DNA of 64,000 bases from Lachnospiraceae bacterium (GCA_910574185.1 CAJSZQ010000016.1:23286-87285); one strand, 5' to 3'; positions 1 through 9,005 are shown, counted from the first letter of the stretch. The notes: generated from the letters alone by a model not told the origin. Program-made: numbers and translations.

Positions 1-53
1 CGTTTTCTTTGATTTCCCGAATTTGGTAATCCATACTCATATAATTTCAAACA

Positions 54-503
54 TCAAAGAATAAAATTAACCACTCCATATATCAAATGACAAATTGTAA
101 AAATGAAAATTGGCAATACTGCTATTTTATTTTTTCTATCAATAGCAAAAAGCATAAATGCCAAACATGGAAAAACCGTCAGCCCCAATATAATAACCTT
201 ATTCGTAATACCAGCATAATAACCTGCCCAGCTTGCAAAATATAATAAACAGCAAATTATCACAGCAGCAATCCAAGGCGTCATATGAATTTTTCCATTT
301 TTTCTATTTACGAAGAGACACAACGCAACAACCATCCATACCTGGCAAACGGAAGCTATGGTGTCAGCCACATCTGTAACTGAATCTGCCCTAAGCACAT
401 CATTAGGAGCCGGAATAGTAAACCATGCAAAATTAGGTATCATTATAATCAAAAATAATAAGACTCCGTAAATATCGAAACTCAACTTATAATCTTTCAG
501 CAC
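54..503 (-). CDS. Small integral membrane protein, unknown function
   Basis: Not assigned to a family. The protein is about 149 residues with four or five hydrophobic helices, separated by short basic loops such as NRKNGK and DRKNK. A GTG start is preferred because AAAGGAG lies 8 nt before it. An ATG ten codons further upstream also exists but has no ribosome-binding site. It stands alone at the window edge, upstream of a decayed accessory zone. A role in the membrane is all that can be inferred. Confidence 0.6.
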   Translation of the reverse strand: MLKDYKLSFDIYGVLLFLIIMIPNFAWFTIPAPNDVLRADSVTDVADTIASVCQVWMVVALCLFVNRKNGKIHMTPWIAAVIICCLLYFASWAGYYAGITNKVIILGLTVFPCLAFMLFAIDRKNKIAVLPIFIFTICHLIYGVVNFIL

Positions 504-678
504 TAAATCTACTCCTTTATTTCTTCTTTCCATAAAGAGTACATCTTCCTATCAATTATTTCTCTATTTTTGACAGCGTTACTTCTCAACGTTCCCTAAT
601 GAACAAAAGCAGCGGATTCACTTTTCCAATTTCATTTTCATACCTGAAAATCAGCAAAGTTTTTCTTATGCCGTCAAT

Positions 679-1335
679 TTAATTTGGACATATTTTATTA
701 TAAATTTGATTTATAGTTTCAATATATACAACAAAAGATGGATGAGTGTAATCATTTCTTCGCAAATACAGATTCTTCTTCTCAAGATATGTATCTCTCA
801 CTTCATTCCATAAAAAATTAGACTTTATAGCTTTTACCTTTTGTTCCAGTTGTCTTGAATCCGGAATTTCATTCCAATAATACCTGTCTAAATTAACAAA
901 ACCTGTTTTTTCATGAATCAGCCTGTGCCAACAGTCATTATATTCACAAGTTATGGCAAGGTCAATGCTAAATGCTGTTTTATTTCCCTGCTTAAAAATC
1001 ATATCTCCTGCAGTCAATACAGATTTTGAATCTTGACAGTCGCTCCATCCATTTGCATTGAGAACACCGTTAAACTGTTTGCGGATATATTCTTTTATCT
1101 CGCAGCCGTCTTTAATATCAACCGATTTCGTACGAATAATACAAATATTATAATCTAAATCTACCGGATGATTAGCATTCTGTGTTATAAGATTTTTAGC
1201 TCCGCTTCCAACGAGGCATGCCTTCACTGTCATGACAGAATCACGATTAATACTTTGAACTAATTGATTGACGATATTGGGACAAGTTCTTTTCAAGTGC
1301 TTCAAGAGCTCCTTGTCTTGAATATAATGATACAT
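679..1335 (-). CDS. Nucleotidyltransferase-fold protein
   Basis: About 218 residues. It contains GSGAKN followed by DLDYN about 15 residues later, then SIDLAI, which match the glycine-serine loop and the three acidic residues of the polymerase-beta nucleotidyltransferase fold. Such proteins transfer nucleotides to small molecules, RNA or protein, and the substrate here cannot be told. The start is the ATG directly behind AAGGAGG (1341-1347); an upstream in-frame ATG would place that site inside the gene. No partner gene of a MNT/HEPN pair is adjacent. The fold is fairly well supported, the function is not. Confidence 0.6.
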   Translation of the reverse strand: MYHYIQDKELLKHLKRTCPNIVNQLVQSINRDSVMTVKACLVGSGAKNLITQNANHPVDLDYNICIIRTKSVDIKDGCEIKEYIRKQFNGVLNANGWSDCQDSKSVLTAGDMIFKQGNKTAFSIDLAITCEYNDCWHRLIHEKTGFVNLDRYYWNEIPDSRQLEQKVKAIKSNFLWNEVRDTYLEKKNLYLRRNDYTHPSFVVYIETINQIYNKICPN

Positions 1336-1503
1336 AAAATCCTCCTTCTCGCCCATGCCGCCCATACAATTTTAAAACTGTATCATTGTAGAATATCATA
1401 CTTTTTATTTTTGTCAATTACTAATTAATTTAAAAAGATTAAAGCTCTATTTTACTAACACTTTTTCAATTTCCGATTTTCCAGTATGTCAAATTGGAAG
1501 TTA

Positions 1504-1674
1504 TTAACTCAAAACAGAAGCGACCGCTGCAATCATACAGACAATAATTACACCACAGCCAAACACCCGTATTACCTTTTTTAATTGTTTATTTCCCTTT
1601 AATACTTTATCTATATTTTCTGAAAATAGTGCTAATACAACACCAATTATTATTGGTATCAAATACATCCACAT
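1504..1674 (-). CDS. Two-helix small membrane protein (56 aa)
   Basis: Found by reading the minus strand. It has an ATG start with AGGTGG about 7 nt upstream and encodes 56 residues: one hydrophobic helix (residues 4-17), a basic loop (KGNKQLKK) and a second helix (residues 36-55). It lies just downstream of decayed mobile-element sequence. No family was recognised. It could be an ordinary small membrane protein or a toxin-like peptide. Confidence 0.5.
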   Translation of the reverse strand: MWMYLIPIIIGVVLALFSENIDKVLKGNKQLKKVIRVFGCGVIIVCMIAAVASVLS

Positions 1675-2060
1675 TCGTATTCCACCTGCCCTTTCAGCTC
1701 ACTCTGCTTCTCATACAAATCATTCCGCTCTTTGCAAAGTTCTTTCATGTGCTCTAACTGCGCCCGTACCCCCTCTCGACAATCCGGCTCATCTTCTTGT
1801 ATTCCCCGGTTAAATTGCGGATTGTATTGTTATTCGTCTTAATCTGCTCCGTTTGCCGCCCCTATGCTTTCCTTTTCTGCTGTTTCAGTTTAAACCGCCG
1901 CTGTCTTTCTGCTTTCCGTTGTTCCCGGTTCACTGTCTTACGTTCAGTTTTCAACTGCCCTGCTGTAATTTCATAGCCTTTGAGTTCGACGCCAAATGTA
2001 ACTTTACATATCGAAACATGATAATCTCACTCTGTATTGCATATCGTAAACGAAAATAAA
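1675..2060 (-). pseudogene. Decayed yjdF-like C-terminus and coiled-coil mobile-element remnant
   Basis: The minus strand at about 1853-2030 encodes a fragment resembling the C-terminus of the intact YjdF at 3806-4222 (KTERKTV, REQRKAE, FKLKQQK), joined by a deletion to VTFGVELKGYE. At about 1680-1845 a charged coiled-coil sequence (NNNTIRNLTGEYKK, then AQLEHMKELCKERNDLYEK) follows in two frames. The same coiled-coil fragment recurs, with stops, at 6900-7060. Both are broken by stops and frameshifts. The rest of 2061-2250 holds only further short decayed coding fragments. Confidence 0.6.
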
Positions 2061-2250
2061 AATGGCGGTATAGTCAAGAAAATGAGGGTAATCTATGTTT
2101 TTTAGAAAATGTAAGGCTTCAGTACCATCCATTTTTAGGTCTTGGGATAAATCATAATAGGGGTAGCCTCTTCTTTAAGCTGCTTTCATAAGCTTCATAA
2201 AAGTCCAGTGAATCCATATGCTAATCAGAGAAACCTAAAATCTGTGTTCA

Positions 2251-2658
2251 TTAGCGGCCATTCTCCTTTTCACACCATTTTGCAATCGCTTCAACCAATT
2301 CAAGCGGCAGGGGCTTATCATAAGGAAGCTGTATGGCTCCTTTGCTTGTCTTATATTCCTTAAGCCTGTCTGCAAATGCCTCCACCGCTTCAGGACCAGG
2401 ATACAATCCTATATGCTTTTTAAATGATGCAAACTGAATCAGGTTACGTTTTTTCCAATAAGTCGGCATACTCCATGATATCTTTTCCATGGCGTCCGGT
2501 ATTGCAGATTTTATTGTGTTATTTATCTGCCGCAAAAAGGGCTGCGCTTGCTCTGGCTGGCGTTCTATATATTCTTCAATTGTCTTCGGTGCTTCGCCGC
2601 AGTAGTGCTCCTGATTTGTATTCTTAAATGTACGACCGCATTTTGGACATTTCCACAC
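2251..2658 (-). CDS. DUF1801-family protein with N-terminal zinc ribbon
   Basis: 135 residues. The N-terminus has CPKCGRTF and a CGE-containing turn, suggesting a small zinc ribbon. The remainder matches the DUF1801 (YdhG/YdeI-like) fold, with MPTYWKKRNLIQFASFKKHIGLYPG and the C-terminal GAIQLPYDKPLP typical of the family. The biochemical role of this family is not settled. The start is GTG behind GAGGTG. It lies just downstream of a DUF2200 gene on the same strand, 22 nt apart, so they are probably co-transcribed. Confidence 0.75.
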   Translation of the reverse strand: MWKCPKCGRTFKNTNQEHYCGEAPKTIEEYIERQPEQAQPFLRQINNTIKSAIPDAMEKISWSMPTYWKKRNLIQFASFKKHIGLYPGPEAVEAFADRLKEYKTSKGAIQLPYDKPLPLELVEAIAKWCEKENGR

Positions 2659-2680
2659 TCTTGTTCACCTCTTTTTCTGC

Positions 2681-3031
2681 TTATCTATGGAGAATTTTAT
2701 CCATGGATTTACCTTTTGCCAGTTCATCAATCAGTTTATCCAGATATCTGATTTCCTGCATCAATGGCTCCTCAATTGTTTCTACGCGTACCCCGCAGAC
2801 CACACCTTTGATAGATTTCCTGTTCGGATTTGCAAGCGGTGCATTTTGAAAAAAATCACCATAAGTAACCGGACTATTAAGGGCCTTTTCTATTTCTTCC
2901 GTACTATACCCGGTCAGCCAGCAAATTACTTCATTCACTTCATCTAACGTCCGTCCCTTCTTTTCTGCTTTGGCAGTAAGCAGCGGATATATTTTCGCAA
3001 AACTCATTGCATACACTTTTTCATTGTTCAT
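2681..3031 (-). CDS. DUF2200 family protein
   Basis: 116 residues from the ATG preceded by GAGGAGAAGGA. The sequence ([46 protein letters not shown]) is typical of DUF2200, a small conserved bacterial protein of unknown function. Its C-terminus runs into the intergenic space before the DUF1801 gene. No catalytic motif is evident. An eight-codon longer ORF exists, but its start lacks a ribosome-binding site. Confidence 0.75.
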   Translation of the reverse strand: MNNEKVYAMSFAKIYPLLTAKAEKKGRTLDEVNEVICWLTGYSTEEIEKALNSPVTYGDFFQNAPLANPNRKSIKGVVCGVRVETIEEPLMQEIRYLDKLIDELAKGKSMDKILHR

Positions 3032-3243
3032 ATCTTCCTTCTCCTCTATTTCCAATACGATGCATCTGCGTCATTTCCTTTTTCAAACCAGAACTTTCGC
3101 AGCCAGAATCCGCTGAAAAAATAAAGTATATCAGAACCGGGGCTTCCAGATATGCTCCATCTACCCTATAATCAACGATATCACATTCAACCGGCTCTTG
3201 CAGTGGTTTAAAATCATTGTATCCCCTTCTGCTCCTGGTCCTC

Positions 3244-3615
3244 TTATCCCTTTCCAACAATTCCCTGGCCTGCAAATATAGCCAATACCCCAAGCAAAAC
3301 ACTAAGTACGGTATAAATGACTGCCAGATGTATCTTTCCATCTTTCATCAGGTCTGCCGTCTCCAATGCAAAGGAAGAAAATGTAGTGAAGCCTCCACAT
3401 ATCCCAACCTTTAGAAATAATATGGTTCTGGAATCCAGGGAATCTGTTTTTATTGCCAATGCAGCAATAATTCCAATCAGAAAAGAACCTGCTATATTTA
3501 TCATTAATGTTTTTATGGGAAATTCACATCCTTCTTTCAACGGAATCATTCCTATTAAATATCTGCAGACCGTCCCTATAAATCCGCCAATCCCAACAAC
3601 GATACAATTTATCAT
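3244..3615 (-). CDS. crcB: Fluoride ion channel CrcB/Fluc
   Basis: 123 residues with four membrane helices. It carries the Fluc hallmarks: an early glycine-rich helix (GGFIGTVCRY), an asparagine-containing helix (INIAGSFLIG) and the signature GGFTTFSSFALE. Fluc proteins form dual-topology dimers that export cytoplasmic fluoride. The start is the ATG after GGAAAAGGG; an ATG 12 codons upstream has no ribosome-binding site. Many Firmicutes carry two adjacent crcB genes for a heterodimer, but only one is present here. I found no convincing fluoride riboswitch in the leader. The 3056-3243 stretch after the stop has an ORF in another frame that I could not support as a gene. Confidence 0.9.
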   Translation of the reverse strand: MINCIVVGIGGFIGTVCRYLIGMIPLKEGCEFPIKTLMINIAGSFLIGIIAALAIKTDSLDSRTILFLKVGICGGFTTFSSFALETADLMKDGKIHLAVIYTVLSVLLGVLAIFAGQGIVGKG

Positions 3616-3707
3616 GACAAACACCCTTTTCCAACTCTTTTGTTGCATCATAAGCCATATTTACAACACCAGTCATTTTATATTCTATATAAGCTATTCA
3701 TTTGGAA

Positions 3708-3791
3708 TTACGCTCCCAGCCCAAAAAGCTCTGTCGTGTATTTCCATGGAGCTTCAATATGTGTTTGTTCTACTAACTTCCAAACAGAACA
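3708..3791 (-). pseudogene. Possible SocA/Panacea (DUF4065) C-terminal remnant
   Basis: Between yjdF and crcB the minus strand reads about 27 codons ending in a stop, with LVEQTHIEAPWKY. This resembles the THxExPWK segment near the C-terminus of SocA/Panacea-domain antitoxins. No start or upstream domain remains. The match is short, so this is only a suggestion. Confidence 0.3.
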
Positions 3792-3805
3792 AAATATTTT
3801 ATGTA

Positions 3806-4222
3806 TTACCTGCCCCTATGCTTCTCTTTCTTTTTTTGTTGCTTCAATTCAAACTGCCGCTGTTTCTCTGCTTCCCGCTGTTCCCGGCTCACAGTCTTGC
3901 GCTCAGTTTTCATCTGCTCCTGCTGTAATTTCAAAGCCTGTTGCGATTTTGTTCCTATCCCGGTATTCTGTACCTGTTTCCGCACTTCACGCTGTACCCG
4001 TTTTGGATTGCGCCCTGTTTCTTTTACATCAGTTGCCACAGCCGGACTAAATCGCAGCCGATAGTAATTTTTCAGGACGAAATCATATACCTCATAGTCT
4101 TTCGGTTCTGCCCCAAACGTAACCTTACACACAGACAGCTTTCCCTCTGACACACGTTCAAAAATCCCTATCCAAAATGGTTCCTCAAAAAATACTGTCA
4201 ACTTCCCCGATACTTTGTCCAT
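3806..4222 (-). CDS. yjdF: YjdF family protein (DUF2992)
   Basis: 138 residues. The N-terminal half (KLTVFFEEPFWIGIFERV, LSVCKVTFGAEPKDYEVYDFVL) is the conserved YjdF domain; the C-terminal third is a highly charged K/R/E/Q helix. YjdF genes are often preceded by a riboswitch that binds azaaromatic compounds, and the protein is thought to help cope with such molecules. The start follows AAGGAGG. The 5' leader at 4258-4348 is strongly structured. A decayed second copy lies at about 1853-2030. Confidence 0.85.
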   Translation of the reverse strand: MDKVSGKLTVFFEEPFWIGIFERVSEGKLSVCKVTFGAEPKDYEVYDFVLKNYYRLRFSPAVATDVKETGRNPKRVQREVRKQVQNTGIGTKSQQALKLQQEQMKTERKTVSREQREAEKQRQFELKQQKKKEKHRGR

Positions 4223-4257
4223 GACAATTCCTCCTTAAAATGATTGTAATAAACAAA

Positions 4258-4348
4258 GAATGGACGACCCTAAGGAGGGAGGGCTACTTACACCAAAATG
4301 GTGCGACTGGACTACCTACCAGTTCTGCAAGATTGCCTTGCGTTGTGT
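4258..4348 (-). promoter_or_regulatory. Candidate yjdF riboswitch
   Basis: On the minus strand, 5' to 3', four short hairpins follow each other in the yjdF leader: GCAAG/CTTGC, ACTGG/CCAGT, CACCA/TGGTG and CCCT/AGGG, with G/A-rich joiners. This sits 36 nt before the yjdF start codon. The yjdF RNA motif is a known class found exactly in this position. The assignment rests on position and fold; a covariance-model search was not possible. Confidence 0.65.
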
Positions 4349-4434
4349 TTTTATCTTTGCCCCTATATATTACCACATAACCGTTTATTTTAGAAGAAAA
4401 ATGTGGCATTCACTTAATAGTGCGAACTGCCACA

Positions 4435-4673
4435 GTTACAGTTCACAGGTCATTTGGTAAACAGCGGGTTGAATCAGGAGCATGTCTCTGAGCAGACAAT
4501 TCAGGAGTGTTTTTAATGAAATTGAAATAGCAGCTTATGCAAACTTAGGCGCGAAAGCTTTCCTGAGCGGCTTAGTCTGCGTTAGCTGCCAGTTCAATGG
4601 AATGTTACTCCGTCTGCTCAAAGACATGCTCCTGATTCAATCCGCGTCCGGCAGGCGATGTGCGAACAGTAAC
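4435..4673. mobile_element. MITE copy A, 239 bp, palindromic, 8-bp target duplication
   Basis: Ends are GTTACAGTTCACA on the left and TGCGAACAGTAAC on the right, imperfect inverted repeats. Inside, arms such as TTGAATCAGGAGCATGTCT and AGACATGCTCCTGATTCAA pair over most of the length. It encodes nothing. CTGCCACA occurs directly on both sides (4427-4434 and 4674-4681), an 8-bp target duplication. A closely similar copy lies at 35908-36147. Confidence 0.88.
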
Positions 4674-4788
4674 CTGCCACATTACCACATTTTTCTTATC
4701 CGAATTAACTTACATTGCGCTAGCACCATGTTCAAATCATTACTAAGAAAAAAACATTCTGCCTTTCTTGGAGACGAAAATCTGATGC

Positions 4789-5394
4789 CTATTTTTCAGC
4801 TTTAAGAAACACCCCTTTTCCTTTTCTATAAACCTGCACTGTTTTAAATCCGCAATTGTAAAAAATTTCCCCTAACTCTTTTTTGCTGTATATTTTTACA
4901 TCTCCGCTTTTTGAAAAGAGAAACCAAAATTTATTTGCTACAAATCTGACCACTGCTCCAAAATTAGGATCAGCTATATACACTGTACCGTTTTTCTTTA
5001 AAACTCTTTTACATTCATTTACGAAACCTTTCGGATTGTCAAAATGATGAAACGCACAACATACCGTTATAATATCAATACTTTCATTATTCCATTCAAG
5101 CGGATAGCATGGTTTTACCTCAAAACTCATATTAGGGTATCGCATCTTTGCAGAACATATCATATTCTCAGATATATCTATTCCATTTGCCTGGATTTTT
5201 GCTTTTTTCGATAATTCCCACAACAGGGTTCCATTTCCACATGCAACATCAAGGACAACATTACCCTCATGCAACTCTATAATGTTAGATAGTTCCATAA
5301 TATGAAATCTTGTATATTGTCCTTCCCTTGACGAATCATATTCAGATGCTATTTTATTGTATGCAATTCTTGCTTCTTCTGTTTTCTTATTCAT
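4789..5394 (-). CDS. Class I SAM-dependent methyltransferase
   Basis: 201 residues. Motif I is VVLDVACGNGTLLWEL, motif II NGIDISENMI, motif IV DIITVCCAFHHF, and post-motif VLKKNGTVYIADPN, the pattern of the UbiE/Methyltransf_11 group of small-molecule methyltransferases. The N-terminus (AYNKIASEYDSSR) is also typical. The substrate cannot be predicted. The start is weakly supported by a poor ribosome-binding site. A TATAAT box lies in the direct repeat just upstream at 5424-5518. Confidence 0.85.
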   Translation of the reverse strand: MNKKTEEARIAYNKIASEYDSSREGQYTRFHIMELSNIIELHEGNVVLDVACGNGTLLWELSKKAKIQANGIDISENMICSAKMRYPNMSFEVKPCYPLEWNNESIDIITVCCAFHHFDNPKGFVNECKRVLKKNGTVYIADPNFGAVVRFVANKFWFLFSKSGDVKIYSKKELGEIFYNCGFKTVQVYRKGKGVFLKAEK

Positions 5395-5423
5395 GTTATT
5401 TTCTCGCTTCTGATTTCTCCATT

Positions 5424-5518
5424 TGATTATACTACTTCCATTCTCTGCTTGCCATTATAAAATATGGGGGCATAGCAACTGCCACGCCCCGCATTTCTTA
5501 TCGTTCCAGCGACTTCTC
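5424..5518. repeat. Direct repeat copy 1 (about 95 bp, promoter-bearing)
   Basis: Closely matches 6795-6898 on the same strand, with scattered differences and a few small indels. Both contain the shared core GGCATAGCAACTGCC and TCTTATCGTTCCA or TCCTTATCGTTCCA. Read on the minus strand, each copy carries TATAAT about 30 nt before the start region of the following gene, so each may supply a promoter. Confidence 0.7.
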
Positions 5519-5833
5519 AACATTTTACCACCTGTAAACCATCAGACAACAAAAATAATCGCACTCAAACAACTGTTATCAATTTATTATCAAAAGACCT
5601 TTCCAAAGCCCACAAACCTGCATAAACACCGGGTTTGCTAAGCATTTTTATTTATTCAAACTCTCTACAACCATAACATAATTGTTAAGTATTTGATTGC
5701 TTTTTAGGGGTTTTCATAACTATAATATCCATATTTTATGCCGTATTTACAGTTTCAGAGCAAACATATGTCATACAGGTATCACAGATTTTCTCCTTGA
5801 CTGCCATATCTATATGGTGCTAGTGTAATTATT

Positions 5834-6200
5834 TTGTGTCTTGAATTAACCGATTGGCCTCTTTTGCATAATTAGCATTTTCAAGAAACAAGTTAGGAAG
5901 TTCATCTATTCTGTCAACTTCATTACAGCAATACTGCACAACGTATGCAACAATCGTTTCGATATTTTTCTCACATCTATCAAACAATTCCGCAGACTTT
6001 AGCCAATTATCCTACTTATATTCCTGTCCTAATTCATGGATAATCTCCGCAAGCCTGTCATAATTTGCACAGTATGGTATATCAGCTTCTTTCACTCCCA
6101 TAATCTCATTTGGCACTTTCCCCATATATTCAGTAATAGAAATAAGCGCTTTTCTATAATCTCCTTCAAACACCGGTTTTATGCTCCCTGCAATTTCCCG
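5834..6200 (-). pseudogene. Decayed gene with an in-frame stop, family unknown
   Basis: The minus strand encodes a continuous reading of about 110 codons (SITEYMGKVPNEIMGVKEAD, YCANYDRLAEIIHELGQEYK, then a stop, then DNWLKSAELFDRCEKN and ANYAKEANRLIQDTK). A single TAG interrupts it and no start codon with a ribosome-binding site is visible. I do not recognise the family. The rest of the intergenic space (5519-5833) shows nothing I can support. Confidence 0.5.
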
Positions 6201-6216
6201 ACAAATTTAGAATTTG

Positions 6217-6681
6217 TTATTCTGGCAATTCCATTTCATCATTCATTTTTACAAAACCATATTTCTCATACAAAGGACGCCCCATAGCAGTTGCTTCCAA
6301 AGAAATAGAAGTAATCCCCCTACATTTAGTATCGCTAATCAGCATATCCAGTGTTTTATATGCAATCCCCATTCTTCTGTAATCGGGGTGTGTATACATA
6401 TTCATTATATATGCTTTCTTTCCGCTTGGATTATGATAAGTTGGCATTACTTGAAAAAAGCTGACACCGCCAGTACCTACAAAATAATTTTCATTAAATA
6501 TCAAATATGCGATATGTGTACCATTACAAAGAGCTTTTTTATAATAGCCATAGGATTGTTTTTCCACTTCACTCATATCAATATCATCAGACAATTTATT
6601 AGCTGCCCTTAATACTTCTATTCTTGTTTCTGTTAAGATATCTATATCCTCAATCGTTGCCCTTTTATATGTTAAATTCAA
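6217..6681 (-). CDS. GNAT-family N-acetyltransferase
   Basis: 154 residues with the GNAT fold. The acetyl-CoA binding motif A is MNMYTHPDYRRMGIAYKTLDML, preceded by the beta-strand GTGGVSFFQ and followed by SISLEATAMGRPLYEKYGFVK. The start is TTG behind GGAGGAAAGG. The acceptor is unknown: amino groups of antibiotics, polyamines or proteins are possible. It stands alone behind the second copy of the 95-bp repeat. Confidence 0.85.
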   Translation of the reverse strand: MNLTYKRATIEDIDILTETRIEVLRAANKLSDDIDMSEVEKQSYGYYKKALCNGTHIAYLIFNENYFVGTGGVSFFQVMPTYHNPSGKKAYIMNMYTHPDYRRMGIAYKTLDMLISDTKCRGITSISLEATAMGRPLYEKYGFVKMNDEMELPE

Positions 6682-6794
6682 TGCCCTTTCCTCCGTAACT
6701 CCCGATTTTTCACTCTGCTCACACTGATGAACGTGAAATTGTTATTTTCTAATTCGATAAAAGGCAATGCTAGCAAGACCCCCTATTTATTCAT

Positions 6795-6898
6795 TTGATT
6801 ATACCACTTTCATTCCTTGCTTACCACTAAAAATACAGGGCATAGCAACTGCCGCCACGCCCCACATTCCTTATCGTTCCAACGACTTGTCAATCTTC
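6795..6898. repeat. Direct repeat copy 2 (about 100 bp)
   Basis: Second copy of the repeat at 5424-5518. The minus strand carries a TGn-extended TATAAT box upstream of the GNAT gene. It overlaps the distal end of the coiled-coil remnant that continues to 7080. Confidence 0.7.
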
Positions 6899-7203
6899 TG
6901 TTTCTGTCCATTCAAATCATTCTACTTCTCATACAAATTATTCCGCTCTTTGCAGAGTTCTTTCATGCGCTACAACTGCACCCGCACTCCCTCCCGGCAA
7001 TCCGGCTCAATCTTTTTATATTCCCCGGTCAGATTGCGGATTGTATTATTGTTCTCACACCTGCCTGCGCCATGCCATAGAATTTTTCTTCATAATATTT
7101 TTTCTACTGACACGTCCGGCAATTGTAATAAACCCTTTTTGTTCCAGTTCTTCATTCATCTGCTGTACTAATTTGGAAGCAAATGGTTTGGAAGCTTCTC
7201 CTT
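6870..7203 (-). pseudogene. Remnants of two mobile-element genes (HTH protein and coiled-coil protein)
   Basis: At about 7075-7200 the minus strand encodes KPFASKLVQQMNEELEQKGF and ITIAGRVSRKNI, resembling the C-terminus of helix-turn-helix proteins of conjugative elements. At about 6870-7060 the coiled-coil fragment NNTIRNLTGEYKKIEPDCRE and its continuation appear again with two in-frame stops. Neither has a start. The rest of 7204-7378 is AT-rich leader sequence with GTTTTTGT repeats. Confidence 0.55.
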
Positions 7204-7378
7204 TTATTTAGTGTTTTTGTCAAGTTCGTATTTGAATTATACTTAACATCTCTGTAATTTAAAACAGATTATTTGTTAAGCTCATCGTTTTTGTTAAATT
7301 AAGCATTCCTGATAAGTTTTTGTTGCTGTATTATCCGAATTATACTAAAATATATAGCACAGAATTGGGAGGTCGGCT

Positions 7379-7852
7379 ATGGACTATACGATACGAGAAA
7401 TACGAAAGCATGAATATCCATTATTGGATAATTTTCTATATGAAGCAATTTTTGTTCCAGAGGATATCGAACCTCCACCCAAAACCATTATCACATCTCC
7501 CGAATTACAGGTTTATGTGGAGCAATTCGGAGAATCAAGAGATGATTGGGGATTAGTGGCGGAGGTTGGCGGTAAGATTGTCGGTGCCGTTTGGGTTCGC
7601 ATTATGAATGATTACGGACATATAGATGATGAAACGCCCTCTTTGGCAATCTCACTTTATAAAGAATACCGGGGCTTTGGTATTGGAACGGCTATGATGA
7701 AAGAAATTCTTACCCTGCTGAAATCATATGAGTACAGCCAAATTTCTCTTTCCGTTCAAAAAGCCAATTATGCGGCAACGATGTATTTAAAGATTGGTTT
7801 TGAAATTGTAATGGAGAATGAAGACGAATATATCATGGTGTACTACCTATAA
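7379..7852 (+). CDS. GNAT-family N-acetyltransferase
   Basis: 157 residues. Motif A is LAISLYKEYRGFGIGTAMMK, and motif B (SVQKANYAATMYLKIGFEIV) completes the GNAT fold. The start follows GGGAGG at good spacing. The N-terminal part with EAIFVPEDIEPPP resembles GNATs of the YitH/RimI-like group. It is one of the few plus-strand genes here and is followed by a broken GNAT in the same orientation. Confidence 0.88.
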   Translation: MDYTIREIRKHEYPLLDNFLYEAIFVPEDIEPPPKTIITSPELQVYVEQFGESRDDWGLVAEVGGKIVGAVWVRIMNDYGHIDDETPSLAISLYKEYRGFGIGTAMMKEILTLLKSYEYSQISLSVQKANYAATMYLKIGFEIVMENEDEYIMVYYL

Positions 7853-7874
7853 TTAGAAAAAGGACATTCCATTT

Positions 7875-8357
7875 ATGAGAATCCGACCATATGTATCAAA
7901 CAAAGGTTACGATATATGTCAAAATGAATTGATGACGAAAGAACTCTTGCTTTTTGGTGTGCGAATCTTTTGCCATACCCCATGACACAAAAATCTTTCC
8001 ATGATTTATTTAGAGAAAAATGCAGTGGACTGGACGGACAGTGCTTATGTAGCAACTGAAAATAACGGACAGGCAGTAGGCTTCTTTTGTTACTCTGTCA
8101 ATACAACAGACAATATTGGTTTTCTTAAATTTGTTGTCGTTGATAAAACCAAACATGGAAAAGGTTACGGAAAAGAAATGCTGAATCTGGCTCTGCAATA
8201 TGCCTTTCAGATAACCGGCGCAAATTCGGTTCAACTGAATATTTTCAATGAAAACGCATTAGCGAAACAATGCTATGAAAAAGCCAGCTTTATTGAAAGA
8301 AATATTGATAAAGATGTATTTGATATAAAGACGAGTTGTGGAGCAGATGTAACATGA
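7875..8357 (+). pseudogene. GNAT acetyltransferase broken by two frameshifts
   Basis: Three reading frames must be joined to recover one protein: MRIRPYVSNKGYDICQN (from 7875), then IDDERTLAFWCANLLPYPMT (to about 8010), then LEKNAVDWTDSAYVATENN onward to 8357. The last part keeps a good acetyl-CoA motif (KTKHGKGYGKEMLNLAL). The frameshifts lie near 7928 and 8012. The downstream ORF from 8001 could still be translated as a truncated protein, but it lacks the N-terminal strands. Confidence 0.75.
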
Positions 8358-8396
8358 TAATTTCAAAACAATCACCCTAATTTTCAGAACGGACAC

Positions 8397-8960
8397 ATGG
8401 CTATGGTATTAGGAGAACGGATAAAAAGAATACGCATGTTCCGGGGCTTGACACAGCGTGAACTAAGTTTGAAATTGGGATATGAGGAACGCAATGCTGA
8501 TGTTCGTATCGCACAGTATGAATCCGGCTATCGCGTTCCCAAAAACAACACTTTAATGGAAATGGCAAAGATACTGAATCTCAATTATATCCATTTTATT
8601 GGTGTCACTCCCGGTTGCGCCGAGGATATTATGCTCACATTCCTTTGGCTTGATGAAGATGACCGCAGCACGATCTATTTATTTCAGCTCGTCCGCAATC
8701 CCGGCAAATGCAACGCTTCTGATGATAAATCGGTACGTTACTATGACAATGATGATTGGCCTGCCATGCCCCGATAGGTATGTGGTTAGAGTATGGGTTA
8801 GTTAATGATTTCATGCGAGAGTGGTGTCTACGGAAAGAGCAGTTGAAGAATGGGGAGATTTCCGGGAACGAATATTTCGAGTGAAAAATCAACTGGCCTG
8901 CTACGAGCAGTAGTGTTGATGAAAAAGGGAATGATAAGAAAAATAATAGTTATCAATGGA
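8397..8960 (+). pseudogene. XRE-type regulator broken by a frameshift and a stop
   Basis: The open frame 8397-8777 encodes a helix-turn-helix (LGERIKRIRMFRGLTQREL, VRIAQYESGYRVPK) and ends in WPAMPR. In the next frame translation continues as GMWLEYGLVNDFMREW, EQLKNGEISGNEYFE, a TGA where a tryptophan codon would fit, and KINWPATSSSVDEKG. The continuation belongs to the same protein type, a mobile-element-associated XRE regulator with a long C-terminus. A truncated 126-residue DNA-binding protein may still be produced. Confidence 0.7.
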
Positions 8961-9005
8961 GAAACAAAGCAACCTACTAAAACCAACTATTTAGGAGCGC
9001 ATTTT

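Noticed and set aside
3021..3341. ORF of 106 codons between the DUF2200 and crcB genes
   Set aside because: It overlaps crcB by about 100 nt in another frame, has no ribosome-binding site and matches no family I know. The first third is clearly a crcB shadow.
3616..3707. Fluoride riboswitch before crcB
   Set aside because: The leader lacks the conserved pseudoknot elements of the crcB motif that I would expect.
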